64,000 nt of DNA from Helicobacter sp. (GCF_017502485.1 NZ_JAFVUX010000031.1:1-64000); one strand, 5' to 3'; positions 18,811 through 28,803 are shown, numbered from the stretch's first letter. The notes: generated from the letters alone by a model not told the origin. Made by a program: numbers and translations.

Positions 18811-20054
18811 TATCGTAGAAGTAGCTCCACTTCTTTGCTTGGCAACGACTCATTGCCATCTCCATCAACAGAAACGACTTTATAGATATACCGTTTACCT
18901 TTTTGCATTTCTTTATCAGTAAAGCTATTTTGTATCGTATTACTAAAGCGCAATAAGTTACCCAAACGTCCTTCATAGCGATATACTGCATAGGCTTTTA
19001 CGCGCGCATGATTGATAATCTCCCATTCGATAAAGGCGTGGCTATCCTGCATCTGTCCTTTAGTGATAACCGGTGTAGGTGGAGGTGGGAGAGTCGCACC
19101 TTTAGCTGCACCATTTGGCAAATCACTTGCGACATCATTATCATCAATTGCGCGCACTTTATAGAATAGCTCTACGCTATCTTTACCTATTTTGTGTGTG
19201 TAGTAGGTTTTATTGACTTGCACAAGGGGCTTATATGCGCTATCAAGTGCATCAGCGGTATAAATCTCATAGCGGTTAATATCAGGGACAGCTTCCCAGC
19301 TTAGCTGAATGTTTTTGGCTAGATTCTGGCTTGCTTGAATTGAAGTGATTGTCTTTGGCTTTTGTCTTGTAGATCCCTGTATCTCCGCGCTTGGACGAGA
19401 ATTGACCCCATTTAAATCTTTAGCGATAATACGATAAGTGTAGTCTTGCGCATCAGCTAGGTTCTCATCAAAATACTCCACAAGCAAGCGGTTTTTAACT
19501 GTAGCGATATTGAGAAACACACCAGCCGGATTCTTGCGCTGGATAATGTAGCGCGTAATGCTAGGGTTTGGGTGAGGACTCCAAATGAGCTTGATTTTTT
19601 TGGCATAGTCTTTTGAAGCAAATACCCTTTCAACAGGATCAATAAATGATGTCTTCACAGTAAGAGGCTTGGTCTTTTGTGAGATTGCATTATCTACGCC
19701 AAGTGTGGCAATTTGGAAAGAGTAAGAGGTCTCTGGCAGAAGAGAATCCACAACATAATGCGTGACATAAGGGTTCTTAATCGTGGCAATTTTTTTACTA
19801 TTATTGGCATTGTTTTGGAAGATAACAAAGCCTTTAATCACATTTGGATTTGGCACCCTATCCCACTCTAGGGCAATAGAGCTCACATCAGCTATGGTGC
19901 GTATCTGTGGAATCATAGGTAAATTTGGGTCAAGCTTTTCTTGCGAGCCCAAAAACCCTAGGGAAGTGCTTGTGCTGCCACAACTACTTAGCCCTATAAG
20001 CAGTATCCCACTGATTAAAAGCCTGCACAATAGCATCTTGCCTAATGGCTTCAT
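18810..20054 (-). CDS. Lipoprotein with four fibronectin type III repeats
   Basis: 414 residues from the ATG at 20054, chosen because AAGGAG sits 4 bases before it and it leads straight into a lipoprotein signal ending in LSSC (Cys near residue 23). Four FN3-like repeats follow, each with a W near its start and a Y-x-I/V strand: around IALEWDRV, IKLIWSPH, IQLSWEAV and AFIEWEII. Probably anchored to a membrane facing the periplasm or cell surface, with a binding role. The start lies 71 bases inside the end of the upstream pseudouridine synthase gene, an unusually long overlap. Confidence 0.82.
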   Translation of the reverse strand: MKPLGKMLLCRLLISGILLIGLSSCGSTSTSLGFLGSQEKLDPNLPMIPQIRTIADVSSIALEWDRVPNPNVIKGFVIFQNNANNSKKIATIKNPYVTHYVVDSLLPETSYSFQIATLGVDNAISQKTKPLTVKTSFIDPVERVFASKDYAKKIKLIWSPHPNPSITRYIIQRKNPAGVFLNIATVKNRLLVEYFDENLADAQDYTYRIIAKDLNGVNSRPSAEIQGSTRQKPKTITSIQASQNLAKNIQLSWEAVPDINRYEIYTADALDSAYKPLVQVNKTYYTHKIGKDSVELFYKVRAIDDNDVASDLPNGAAKGATLPPPPTPVITKGQMQDSHAFIEWEIINHARVKAYAVYRYEGRLGNLLRFSNTIQNSFTDKEMQKGKRYIYKVVSVDGDGNESLPSKEVELLLR

Positions 20055-21006
20055 CAAACTCCTTTGCCCCAAAAATCTGTGCACATTGTAGCATATCTCC
20101 AAAAATCTCAGCGCGAAAAACCATCTGCTTACGCGTGATAGGATGTGCAAGATAGAGTAAGTATGCGTGTAGCTGGACACGACACCCTAGCGTACCTGCA
20201 TAGCCATAAAGCCTATCCCCTAAAATATGGCGATTGATACTTTCTAAATGCGCGCGGATTTGGTGTGTGCGCCCAGTGTAGAGCTTAATAGCAAGCAGCG
20301 AAGTCTCTTGCGTATTAATAAGCGGGATAAAGGCACTTTGCGAGAATCTAGCGGAAGAGACTCTCAGTCCCATAGCATCGATATTTGTCATTTTTAGTCG
20401 GTTATTTGGGTGACGCGCTAGGTTGCAAGTGATCATTCGCGACTCTTTAATTGGTTTATCAATTAATGCCAAATAATACCGCCCCATACGACGATCTTTT
20501 AGCTCTTGGCTTAAGTAAGCGTGCGTGGCATTTGTCTTAGCAATGGCGATTGCCCCACTTGTCTGCTTATCAAGTCTGTGTACAATCCCAGCCCGATGCG
20601 TACCACTTAGTGTAGAAAGCATCACCCCTTGCGCTTGTAGCCAATCCACCAAAGTCTCTTCTTTTACACTTGGCGCGCTATGGACGACAAGATTTGGGGG
20701 TTTGTTTAAAATAAGTAGCTCTTCATCTTCATAGATTCTAGCAATCTCAAGTGGTGAGATTTTCGGAGCAGATGGCTTGGAGTCTTGCACTGGTAGCGTA
20801 ATATGCAAGATCGTATCTTTTGTAAGCTTAAGCCCACTTTTTTGGCTCTTTATGCCATTGTTTTGAACATATCCTTGCTTAATAAGCTCTTGCGCTTGGC
20901 TGCGTGAGATATGTAGCCCTTGTGCCACACACTCATCAAGCCGCACACTAGGAGCAACTATGTTAAGGTTGCGTGTGCTTGTATCGCTAATAATAGTAAT
21001 GTCCAT
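19984..21006 (-). CDS. RluA-family 23S rRNA pseudouridine synthase
   Basis: 340 residues. An S4-like RNA-binding region (about residues 20-70, with SRSQAQELIKQGYV) is followed by the RluA catalytic domain with HRLDKQTSG (catalytic D146), then LYTGRTHQIRAHL. This is the domain order of RluD/RluC-type enzymes that isomerise uridines in 23S rRNA. Which uridines are modified cannot be told from sequence alone. Four bases separate it from the upstream TrpC-like gene. Confidence 0.9.
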   Translation of the reverse strand: MDITIISDTSTRNLNIVAPSVRLDECVAQGLHISRSQAQELIKQGYVQNNGIKSQKSGLKLTKDTILHITLPVQDSKPSAPKISPLEIARIYEDEELLILNKPPNLVVHSAPSVKEETLVDWLQAQGVMLSTLSGTHRAGIVHRLDKQTSGAIAIAKTNATHAYLSQELKDRRMGRYYLALIDKPIKESRMITCNLARHPNNRLKMTNIDAMGLRVSSARFSQSAFIPLINTQETSLLAIKLYTGRTHQIRAHLESINRHILGDRLYGYAGTLGCRVQLHAYLLYLAHPITRKQMVFRAEIFGDMLQCAQIFGAKEFDEAIRQDAIVQAFNQWDTAYRAK

Positions 21007-21009
21007 ATT

Positions 21010-21702
21010 CTACACTTGCATACACATAAAATCTGCACTTGTACTTGTGCGCTTAGGGTCAGTTGTAGCCACATAGTGGCAGATGCATTTGGATTTTGGT
21101 AGCAGTGTGGCAAACTCATCATACACACCATCATCGATAAAAAAACCTTCCGTCTTTGCTAGCACAGCTTGTTTAATCTCCTTAAGTGTTGCAATGACAC
21201 AAAAACTCATACAATTTAGCCTAAATGCAAACTCTAGCAACACCTTATGTCCTCTACTACTAGAATCTAGCATCACTCCATCAGCACCATAGACAACTGC
21301 TTGCAAGATTTGATATGGGTCAATAAAGCAGTCCTTTAATATAATTAGCGCGGTGGTGTAGTGGCGCAGATACCCTATACACTCTAGCCCCTCTCCACTA
21401 GGATTAGCATTAGAATCTCGCGCCATATCTAGCACGATGATTTGTGCCTTATGTGCGTGTATGTGGGCAATTATAGATTCTAGCTCATCAAACACAAAAC
21501 CTTTCACAAGCACAGCACATGGGGAATCTAGCGTGGGAAAAACCTCCTTAAAGCGTGGCGGATAGGGGTTATAGGAAAGCGATCGTCCAAGCAAATCAAA
21601 GGGTAAAAACTCTTGCTCACGCTGGATTCTATAAGCAAGCGCGGAAGTAGATTCTGGCACACTTGTAGAAAATCTTTGAAAAAGTCGCATAATCACATTC
21701 AT
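21010..21702 (-). CDS. Degenerate TrpC-like TIM-barrel protein
   Basis: 230 residues. The segment LKDCFIDPYQILQAVVYGADGVMLD is very close to the signature of indole-3-glycerol phosphate synthase (TrpC), and LVKGFVFDELES also fits that barrel. The conserved first lysine site (Ser-Pro-Ser-Lys-Gly) is replaced by a SLSYNPYP stretch, and the late Asn-Arg-Asn-Leu motif is not found. So the protein keeps the fold but probably not tryptophan synthesis. No other trp gene is nearby. It lies between the TPR and pseudouridine synthase genes in a tight array. Confidence 0.6.
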   Translation of the reverse strand: MNVIMRLFQRFSTSVPESTSALAYRIQREQEFLPFDLLGRSLSYNPYPPRFKEVFPTLDSPCAVLVKGFVFDELESIIAHIHAHKAQIIVLDMARDSNANPSGEGLECIGYLRHYTTALIILKDCFIDPYQILQAVVYGADGVMLDSSSRGHKVLLEFAFRLNCMSFCVIATLKEIKQAVLAKTEGFFIDDGVYDEFATLLPKSKCICHYVATTDPKRTSTSADFMCMQV

Positions 21703-21718
21703 TGAGATTCTCTCACTT

Positions 21719-22990
21719 TCACTTTACCTGCTCCTTGCACACTCCTTGGATCTGGTAGCTATGTACACGCAATTCTGGGTTGTTTGCGATTTGGTCTTTT
21801 GGGATTTGTGCAAATGCCTTAAGCGCACGGTCACAATCACCAAGCTTATAATATCCCCACGCTAATGAATCGATATAGGCGAACGCATAAGGCTCAATCA
21901 CTAAAGCCTTTTTCACATACTCTAAGCCACGCTTAATATCCATCTCATAATCAATCAACAAATAGCCATAAAAGTTATAAAAAAACGCATCCTGTGGGGT
22001 TTGTTGCTGATCTTCTTTACGCACTTGGGCTTGGCGCAGGGTGATTGCCTCATTAAGCTTTTTGGCGACAGATTCTGCTAGCTTGCGCGTGGGCTGCTCT
22101 TGCGCGCTAAACTCATAAATCGCCTCTAACGCTAGAAATTTAGGATTCTTGCTTTGGGCATAGATATGCCCGGCTTCTTTTTGTGCTTTATGATAATCAC
22201 CTTGGGCTACATACAAATCCAAAAGCAATCCTTGATCAAACGGAAAGGACTGCGCAATGCCATGAGCTTCTTGGAATTGCTTTAGTGCAATAAGCACGCG
22301 CATAAGATTCATAGCATTGGGGATTGTGGGATTTTTGGTATAGATTTTTTCAAAGACATCTTTTGCAAATTCTAGGGCGCGTAAATCCGCGTAAATCCCA
22401 ATTGATTCCTCACAAAATTTGTATTCACACCCAAAGCTCAATAAATGCTGGGAGAGAAGCCCCAAAGCTTTTTGCTCTTGCTTTTGCACAACAAAGATTA
22501 AAAGAAGTTTTTTGAGAATCTCTGTATGATGTGTTGCTTCATAAATGCTCTCAAAGATAGGTTGCGCTTGCTTTGGGGAGTCTCTAAGCATATACATATT
22601 ACCCAGCACTTCGCCCACTTCATTACTAGGCTCTTGCTTGTAGATTCTCTCTAGCACTTTGATAGCCTGCTCTATTTGCCCATTTTGCGTATAAACATCA
22701 GCGAGAATTTTGTTGATAATAAGATCTTCATCATTACCACTAAGCTTGATATACAGCTCTGCAAGTAGCAGTGCAGACTTTGTATCGCCCTTGCCCATCG
22801 CCGCTCGGGCTGCAAGCTTGGCATAATAAGGCTCTTTTGTGTCTTCAAATAGTGCAATAAACTCATCAAACGAAGTAGCAAAATCGCCGTGATATAAGCT
22901 ATCGGCACCATTAAGCAAAGCCGCATCTTCTCTACTATCAGCATACACTAGACACATAAGCAATAAAGCACTACACAAAACTCTCATCAT
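21719..22990 (-). CDS. Exported TPR-repeat protein
   Basis: 423 residues with a short signal peptide (MMRVLCSALLLMCLVYA). Tandem helical repeats of the tetratricopeptide type run through most of the protein, for example VYTQNGQIEQAIKVLERIY and the last YYKLGDCDRALKAFAQI. Such proteins are periplasmic scaffolds in cell envelope or secretion complexes. The start directly abuts the stop of the cysteine-cluster gene. A second ATG 3 bases downstream is an equal candidate. The partner is not known. Confidence 0.8.
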   Translation of the reverse strand: MMRVLCSALLLMCLVYADSREDAALLNGADSLYHGDFATSFDEFIALFEDTKEPYYAKLAARAAMGKGDTKSALLLAELYIKLSGNDEDLIINKILADVYTQNGQIEQAIKVLERIYKQEPSNEVGEVLGNMYMLRDSPKQAQPIFESIYEATHHTEILKKLLLIFVVQKQEQKALGLLSQHLLSFGCEYKFCEESIGIYADLRALEFAKDVFEKIYTKNPTIPNAMNLMRVLIALKQFQEAHGIAQSFPFDQGLLLDLYVAQGDYHKAQKEAGHIYAQSKNPKFLALEAIYEFSAQEQPTRKLAESVAKKLNEAITLRQAQVRKEDQQQTPQDAFFYNFYGYLLIDYEMDIKRGLEYVKKALVIEPYAFAYIDSLAWGYYKLGDCDRALKAFAQIPKDQIANNPELRVHSYQIQGVCKEQVK

Positions 22991-23377
22991 TTATCCCTGT
23001 GTTTGCTTAACAACTCCGGGGCAAAGTGCGCAAAGCTCTGTAAGCTCACTTTTTGATTGAAACCCCTCCCAAAATGGAAATGTTCTACACTGGGCTGGGC
23101 GAGTTTCATAGATCCCACACTGCTTTTTTTGTGTGTCAAAAAACACACACGCAAAGCCATCTTCATAGGACTTTTCAATGAGCGAAAATCGGTAGCCAAC
23201 CTTTTTGACATAGTGTAGAACAAACTTCTCAAACTCCACCCCCAAAAATGCGGCAATGGATTCTACTTCTTTGAGCGTGAGAAAGATATAGCCACTCTCA
23301 CCCACACAACACCGCCCCCCACAGCTCTTGCACGCAGAACCATCAAACCCAAAATCAAAGCCTGCTTTAGTGGTCAT
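22991..23377 (-). CDS. YkgJ-family cysteine cluster protein
   Basis: 128 residues with the family pattern of paired cysteines: C17 and C20 in KSCGGRCC with two more at once, then QCGIYETRPAQCRTFPF in the middle and CALC near the end. These cysteines are thought to bind Zn or an Fe-S cluster; the function of the family is unknown. The gene lies 9 bases after dxs and abuts the TPR gene. Confidence 0.88.
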   Translation of the reverse strand: MTTKAGFDFGFDGSACKSCGGRCCVGESGYIFLTLKEVESIAAFLGVEFEKFVLHYVKKVGYRFSLIEKSYEDGFACVFFDTQKKQCGIYETRPAQCRTFPFWEGFQSKSELTELCALCPGVVKQTQG

Positions 23378-23386
23378 AGTTTTTAC

Positions 23387-25249
23387 CTATGGAGTGATTT
23401 TATGATACTCAAGCTTTGCAAGTACGCGTGCTATAAGTGCTTCTGGGCTAAGATGAAGCAAACTTTCTATGCTCTTTGTATCGCCGTGCGGAACAAAAGT
23501 AGATTCTAGCTCAAGGCTATATAGTGGCATTAGCACACTGCGCGCACTTGCATACTCTAGTATCGCTCCACCCACGCCACCATCTATATAACTATCGCTA
23601 AAAACAAAAGCGATTTTGTGCATACACAAAATCGCTTTCAACTCTTCTGGTAGTGGCTTGCAAAAACGCAGGTCGATAAGACTAGGTCTAAATCCTAGCG
23701 AGCATAATGCGTGATAGACCTGATCTGCTCGCCCCACTCCATTACCATAGCCAATGAGCACAATTTGCTCACCTTGGCGTAAAATCTCTAACTCACCCAG
23801 CATAAACTCCCTTGCATCATAACTACCTTCTTCTAGGCAAAAAGCATTGCGTGGATAGCGGTAAGCACAAGGTGCGCTAGAAAATTTATAAGCAAACTCT
23901 ATGGCATATTTAAGCGTAGCATTATCACGCGGAGCAAAAAGCACAAACCCCGGAATCATACGCAAATATGCAATATCAAAAAGCCCTTGATGAGTCTCGC
24001 CATCTTCTCCTACAATTCCAGCCCTATCAATACTAAAGCGCACTGGTACGCTCATAATCCCCACATCGTGGATAATTTGATCAAAAGCGCGCTGTAAAAA
24101 TGTCGAGTAAATGCTCACGAATGGGATAAAACCCTCTTTTGCCATTGCTGCCATAGAAGTTACGCTATGCTGCTCAGCAATACCCACATCCCAGAATCTA
24201 TGCGGATAGGTGTCAATTAGCTCGCCAAGCCCAGTACCTCCGGGCATAGCTGCTGTAATACCCACGACTCTTTCATCAATGCTAGCAAGATGAGCCAATG
24301 TGTTTGCATATACCTGCGTGGGAGTGGGTTTTGGACTAGGCTTTTTGAGTGCTTGCCCCGTTTGGAGATCAAATGCCCCAACTCCGTGCCACTTCTCATA
24401 TGGACCCTCGGCAATCTCATAACCCTTACCTTTAATTGTTTGCGTATGCACAATCACTGGTCGCCCCAAATCTTGCGCACGCTTAAAACAAAAGATCAAA
24501 TCACTAAGATTATGTCCATCAATTGGACCTATGTAGTCAATCCCCATTTCTTCAAACAAAATTCCGGGTGTGATAAGTTTTAGCGACTCTTCAAAGCGTT
24601 TTGCTAGATAAGTCGCAGAATCTGGCATTTTATCTAGCCATTTTTTGGTGAAATTACGAAAAGATTGATACATCGGATGGGAGATAATTTGTGATAAATG
24701 CTTAGAAATTGCACCTATAGGCTTAGCAATGCTCATTTCATTATCATTCAAAATAATAAGCATAGGGTATTTCCTATCACCTAGCTCATTTAGTGCCTCA
24801 TACACAAGCCCAGCGCTTATGCTTCCATCGCCAATAAGCACAATGGGCATTTCCCGATCATTGCGTAACGCCATCGCCTTTGCCGCGCCTACGCCTAGTG
24901 AGATAGAAGTAGAGCTATGCCCAGCCACAAAATAGTCTGCACTTGACTCGCTTGGCTTGCAGAATCCACTTATCCCACCAAACTTCCGCAAGCTTGCAAA
25001 TTTATCATACCGCCCTGTAAGCAGTTTGTGCGCATAGGCTTGATGCGATACATCAAAGATAAATGGGGATTTTGCATAGTCAAATACATAATGCATAGCC
25101 ACAATTAGCTCTACTGCACCAAGCGTAGAACTCAAATGCCCACCATTTTGGCTCACAACCTCCAAGATTCTAGCTCGAATACTAGCACATAAACTCTCCA
25201 GTTCAGCTAGCTCCATTTGCTTAAGCGGCTTAGGTGGAAAAACTACCAT
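23387..25249 (-). CDS. dxs: 1-deoxy-D-xylulose-5-phosphate synthase
   Basis: 620 residues, full length. Dxs condenses pyruvate and glyceraldehyde 3-phosphate to DXP, the entry to the MEP isoprenoid pathway. DXP is also the substrate of ThiG and the precursor of pyridoxal phosphate. The thiamine diphosphate motif GDGSISAGLVYEALNE and its partner LIILNDNEMSI are present, as are GHSSTS, GTGLGEL and GIAEQHSVT with the catalytic glutamate. It follows fliH by 10 bases, the order seen in H. pylori. Confidence 0.96.
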   Translation of the reverse strand: MVVFPPKPLKQMELAELESLCASIRARILEVVSQNGGHLSSTLGAVELIVAMHYVFDYAKSPFIFDVSHQAYAHKLLTGRYDKFASLRKFGGISGFCKPSESSADYFVAGHSSTSISLGVGAAKAMALRNDREMPIVLIGDGSISAGLVYEALNELGDRKYPMLIILNDNEMSIAKPIGAISKHLSQIISHPMYQSFRNFTKKWLDKMPDSATYLAKRFEESLKLITPGILFEEMGIDYIGPIDGHNLSDLIFCFKRAQDLGRPVIVHTQTIKGKGYEIAEGPYEKWHGVGAFDLQTGQALKKPSPKPTPTQVYANTLAHLASIDERVVGITAAMPGGTGLGELIDTYPHRFWDVGIAEQHSVTSMAAMAKEGFIPFVSIYSTFLQRAFDQIIHDVGIMSVPVRFSIDRAGIVGEDGETHQGLFDIAYLRMIPGFVLFAPRDNATLKYAIEFAYKFSSAPCAYRYPRNAFCLEEGSYDAREFMLGELEILRQGEQIVLIGYGNGVGRADQVYHALCSLGFRPSLIDLRFCKPLPEELKAILCMHKIAFVFSDSYIDGGVGGAILEYASARSVLMPLYSLELESTFVPHGDTKSIESLLHLSPEALIARVLAKLEYHKITP

Positions 25250-25259
25250 TAGATATACC

Positions 25260-26057
25260 TTAGTCTTTTAAATTATCCAAAACACTTTGCTTCAGAGTCT
25301 TATAGCGATTGGTAATGCTCCCATCAATGATTCCGCCACCATTTGCAATAATCACACCACCTTTTGTAATAGCATTATCCGCTTCTATCTTTAGCTTAGT
25401 ATAGTCTTTTAAGGCATCTTGTAAGCCGTGGTAGTCAAGCGGATTGACACGGATTTGCACATCGGTGGCATCTGCAATTGAGCCTAGCAGTTCTTTTGCC
25501 AAAGCAGACGCCACAGCCGCACTATCCTTCTCTACTTCTTTTGCGATCACTTCTCGTGCAATATCCACAGCAATAGCACTTAACTCTTTCTCCAGCTCGC
25601 GTAAATGTGTTTCGGAATTTTGCATAGCTTTGCCAAGATTGATAGCAGATTCCACAAGGGCAGTGCGCTCCTTTTGCACATCAGTCTCTAGGGCTTGACG
25701 TGTTTTTTCCTCTCCTTCTTTCACACCATCTTTATAGGCATCATTGCGCGCAGTATTAACTCTCTCCTCCATTTCAAGCTGTTGCTTTTCAAACTGGATT
25801 TGTAGTTTTGCAAGCGAACCTGAGAGCTCATCAGTCTTTTGCAAAAGCTTTTCTATCAACTCTTTTTCTATACTGTCTTCCCCAATACTCTGTGCTGGTG
25901 GCAAGCTTGGATCTTGAGTAGATTCTGGCTGGGAGACTTTTGCCTTAGATTCTACTTCATCTGCCACAATAGGACGAAACTCATATTTGCTAATTCTATG
26001 CTTTTCAATATGATTTTTGGTGATGAGATTATCTTCTTCAAAACTACTCAACGACAT
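25260..26057 (-). CDS. fliH: Flagellar assembly protein FliH
   Basis: 265 residues. FliH is the cytoplasmic stator of the export ATPase FliI, which it holds at the export gate. The central part is coiled coil with small residues spaced as in FliH, and the C-terminal domain (VDIAREVIAKEVEKD, then VRVNPLDY-like IRVNPLDYHGL and GGVIIANGGGIIDGSI) matches FliH/YscL. The start overlaps the fliG stop by 14 bases. Confidence 0.92.
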   Translation of the reverse strand: MSLSSFEEDNLITKNHIEKHRISKYEFRPIVADEVESKAKVSQPESTQDPSLPPAQSIGEDSIEKELIEKLLQKTDELSGSLAKLQIQFEKQQLEMEERVNTARNDAYKDGVKEGEEKTRQALETDVQKERTALVESAINLGKAMQNSETHLRELEKELSAIAVDIAREVIAKEVEKDSAAVASALAKELLGSIADATDVQIRVNPLDYHGLQDALKDYTKLKIEADNAITKGGVIIANGGGIIDGSITNRYKTLKQSVLDNLKD

Positions 26058-27078
26058 CCTCCTCTTCGCCTACTTGGATAAGCCCCTGCTCTGAAAGTGT
26101 CTGCACCGCTTCTACGATCTTGCGCTGAGCAGCTTCGACATCGCGCATACGCACTGCGCCTAAGAACTGCATCTCTTCAATGAATTGCTCGCTTGCTCTT
26201 GTACTCATTTGATCAAGGAATTTTTGCTTCAAGTTGTCATTTGCCGCTTTTAGTGCCATTGTAAGGTCTTTTTTATCAGCAACCTTAAGAATCTCTCTAA
26301 TAGCATTTTTATCGAGATTGACAATATCTTCAAAAGTAAACATCATCTCCTTAATTTCGTTTGCTAATTGCTCATCGATTTGCTCAATGTAAGAAAGCGT
26401 GGATTTAGCAGCCTTTTGCCCAAGTCGGTTAAACATCTCAGCAACCGCTCTTGGACCACCCACTTCGACTTTGTAGCTTGTGAGAGATTCTAACTTGTTT
26501 TCTAGCACAGTGGATACACGCTTGACTACATTTGGCGAAATATCACCTAGATTTGCCATACGGATAGCAATTTCTGCGCGCATATTATCATCGCTAAAAT
26601 GCCCCAAGGTTTCTGCCGCACTGCTCGCGTCCATATGTGCGAGAATAAGTGCGATAGTTTGGGGATGCTCATTGACAATAAAATCTGCAAGCTGCTGTGG
26701 GCGGATTTTACTAAGATAGGCAAAGTTTTTGGCAGACTGCATAGTCTTTGCAAGCTTGTCCAAAACCCGCTTTGCCTCTTCTGGTCCAAGAGCTTTATTA
26801 AGTAACTCTCTAGCATAGTCAAGCCCACCGCTGTTAATATATTGATTAGATTGAAAAATCGCATAAAACTCTTCTAGCACCGCACCACCTATGGCTTTGT
26901 CCGTGCCTTTTAGCTGCATAATCTGCTTGGAAATCTCTGTAATCCCTTCAATATCAAGATTCTTAAAAATCTCACTTGTAAGCTCTTCGCCAACTTGGAT
27001 TAGCAAGATGGCAATCTTTTCTGACATTGAGAGTTCATCATATTGTGCGCGCTGGCGTTGGTTTAATTGTAAGCTCAT
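26044..27078 (-). CDS. fliG: Flagellar motor switch protein FliG
   Basis: 344 residues. FliG is the rotor protein that contacts the stator MotA and couples torque to rotation and switching. It shows SEKIAILLIQVGEE at the N-terminus, the EHPQTIALILAHM segment in the middle domain and the C-terminal charged helix (NLDKNAIREILKVADKKDL). It lies 8 bases after fliF and overlaps fliH. Confidence 0.96.
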   Translation of the reverse strand: MSLQLNQRQRAQYDELSMSEKIAILLIQVGEELTSEIFKNLDIEGITEISKQIMQLKGTDKAIGGAVLEEFYAIFQSNQYINSGGLDYARELLNKALGPEEAKRVLDKLAKTMQSAKNFAYLSKIRPQQLADFIVNEHPQTIALILAHMDASSAAETLGHFSDDNMRAEIAIRMANLGDISPNVVKRVSTVLENKLESLTSYKVEVGGPRAVAEMFNRLGQKAAKSTLSYIEQIDEQLANEIKEMMFTFEDIVNLDKNAIREILKVADKKDLTMALKAANDNLKQKFLDQMSTRASEQFIEEMQFLGAVRMRDVEAAQRKIVEAVQTLSEQGLIQVGEEEDVVE

Positions 27079-27086
27079 AGTGCCTC

Positions 27087-28775
27087 CTAGCTGGACTTCT
27101 CTACACCGATCTCATCGTGGATAAGTTTTTGAAACAACGAAGCGATTTCTTCTGGCTTTTCTTGAATGACTGCTTTAATTTTTTCTAGCAATACTTCATA
27201 TTTCACCTCATCTTCACTAAATCCACCACCACTAATGCCAAGCTGCTCTTCTACACGCTTGCGTAGCTCACCAAAGTGCGAGCTAGTTTCATCATCATCA
27301 TCATCAATTTCAAAGAGTGATTCAATCTTCTCATCTTCTGCATCTTGGACCTCAAGCATTCGCTCAGCAAATGGCGCAATGACTTTCTTATAAAAGATGA
27401 AGATAATAATAGCAATGATGACATATTTTAGCAGTGGGACATATTGCATCATAAAGCTTGTGGCTTTTTCTACAAAAGTCTTTGGCATTTTGATTGTCTC
27501 TGATTTTGAAAAATCCCAGTCCGAAACCGTTACAGAATCTCCACGCGACTCATCAAACCCTATAGCATTTTTGACAAGATTTTCAAGTTTAGTGATCTCT
27601 TCTGGAGTAAATGGTACATACTCCAGCACTTCTTGCCCATCATCTTTGGTGACAAGCCTATGCTCACCATTAACAAGCACTGAAGCAGTTAGGCGCAAAG
27701 GCTTGCCACTCGCAAATTTTGTTTTAATCGTCTCATTACCAATTTCATTATTGACAATAGACTCTGTCTCGCGCTCTTTTATCATTTGATTACTAGAATC
27801 TAGATTCTGCACAGCACCGACATTACTCTCCACGCCCGGAATCCCACCGATAGCTTTCTCTGGCGGTCCTTGCTTCTCTTTCTCATAGTCCTTAGTCGCC
27901 CTAGGAAGCACTTGAGAAGGATCAAAAGTCTGCTTGATGGATTCTTGCTGACTCCAATCATATTGGAGATTCACAATAGCTACAACCTTATTTGCCCCAC
28001 CAGCACGAGGGGAAAGCAAGCGCACAATGTCATCCGCTTTTTTTTGCTCTTCTTTATGGACAAAAGCGTAGCGTTGTTTGAGTACTTCATTAATTCCAGC
28101 TAGCTCATTGTCCTCACCTAAAGGCATTCCATTACCATCGACAATCTTAACATTGTCGGGTGTAAGTCTTGGGATGGCTGCGGATACAAGATTTTTAATT
28201 CCTGTGATTTGGAATGATGAGAGTGTGCTACCCGGCTTTAGTTGCACCATAACAGCAGCAGTGGGCGGAATACTCGTTGAGACAAAGAGTGATTCTTTAG
28301 GATTGGCAATTTGCACATTTGCTTTAAAAATCGGTTCTAAAGCTTCTATCGTGCGCGTAAGCTCACCTTCAGTTGCGCGTAAGAATTTTACTTGTTGTGT
28401 GAAATCTGTCTCAGCAATATTGCTTGTATCAAATACTTCAAACCCTACTTTAGAAGTCTTAGGAATGCCTTGAGCTGCTAGGGCGATGCGCTCTTCTGCT
28501 ACGCGCTCGTTGGGGATTTCTATAACACCGTGGCGAGAGATTTTGTAAGGGATTTGATTGTCTTTAAGATATTGTAAGACAAGCGCGCTATCGGACTCAT
28601 TCATACCTTCAAATAGCACGCCATAAGAGCTCTGTACCTGCTTGTTTGAAAAAACAAGCAAAAATACAAAAAACCCTATAAGCACAACAATGGTCGCCGT
28701 GATAACGACCTTTTGCTTACCGGTGAGATTATTATAGATTTTTGTTATACGTTCAAAAAGCGTTTTGGTATCCAC
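27087..28775 (-). CDS. fliF: Flagellar MS-ring protein FliF
   Basis: 562 residues. FliF forms the MS ring in the inner membrane, the base of the flagellar motor. Two membrane helices are present: near residues 22-44 (VVITATIVVLIGFFVFLLVF) and near 445-465. Between them lie the ring-building motifs, including RATEGELTRTI and VQIANPKESLF. The C-terminal tail is acidic (a run of Asp) and carries the FliG-binding end. The hisC stop lies 28 bases before its start. Confidence 0.96.
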   Translation of the reverse strand: MDTKTLFERITKIYNNLTGKQKVVITATIVVLIGFFVFLLVFSNKQVQSSYGVLFEGMNESDSALVLQYLKDNQIPYKISRHGVIEIPNERVAEERIALAAQGIPKTSKVGFEVFDTSNIAETDFTQQVKFLRATEGELTRTIEALEPIFKANVQIANPKESLFVSTSIPPTAAVMVQLKPGSTLSSFQITGIKNLVSAAIPRLTPDNVKIVDGNGMPLGEDNELAGINEVLKQRYAFVHKEEQKKADDIVRLLSPRAGGANKVVAIVNLQYDWSQQESIKQTFDPSQVLPRATKDYEKEKQGPPEKAIGGIPGVESNVGAVQNLDSSNQMIKERETESIVNNEIGNETIKTKFASGKPLRLTASVLVNGEHRLVTKDDGQEVLEYVPFTPEEITKLENLVKNAIGFDESRGDSVTVSDWDFSKSETIKMPKTFVEKATSFMMQYVPLLKYVIIAIIIFIFYKKVIAPFAERMLEVQDAEDEKIESLFEIDDDDDETSSHFGELRKRVEEQLGISGGGFSEDEVKYEVLLEKIKAVIQEKPEEIASLFQKLIHDEIGVEKSS

Positions 28776-28803
28776 TACTTTGTATCCTTACAAAAAATTT
28801 CCA

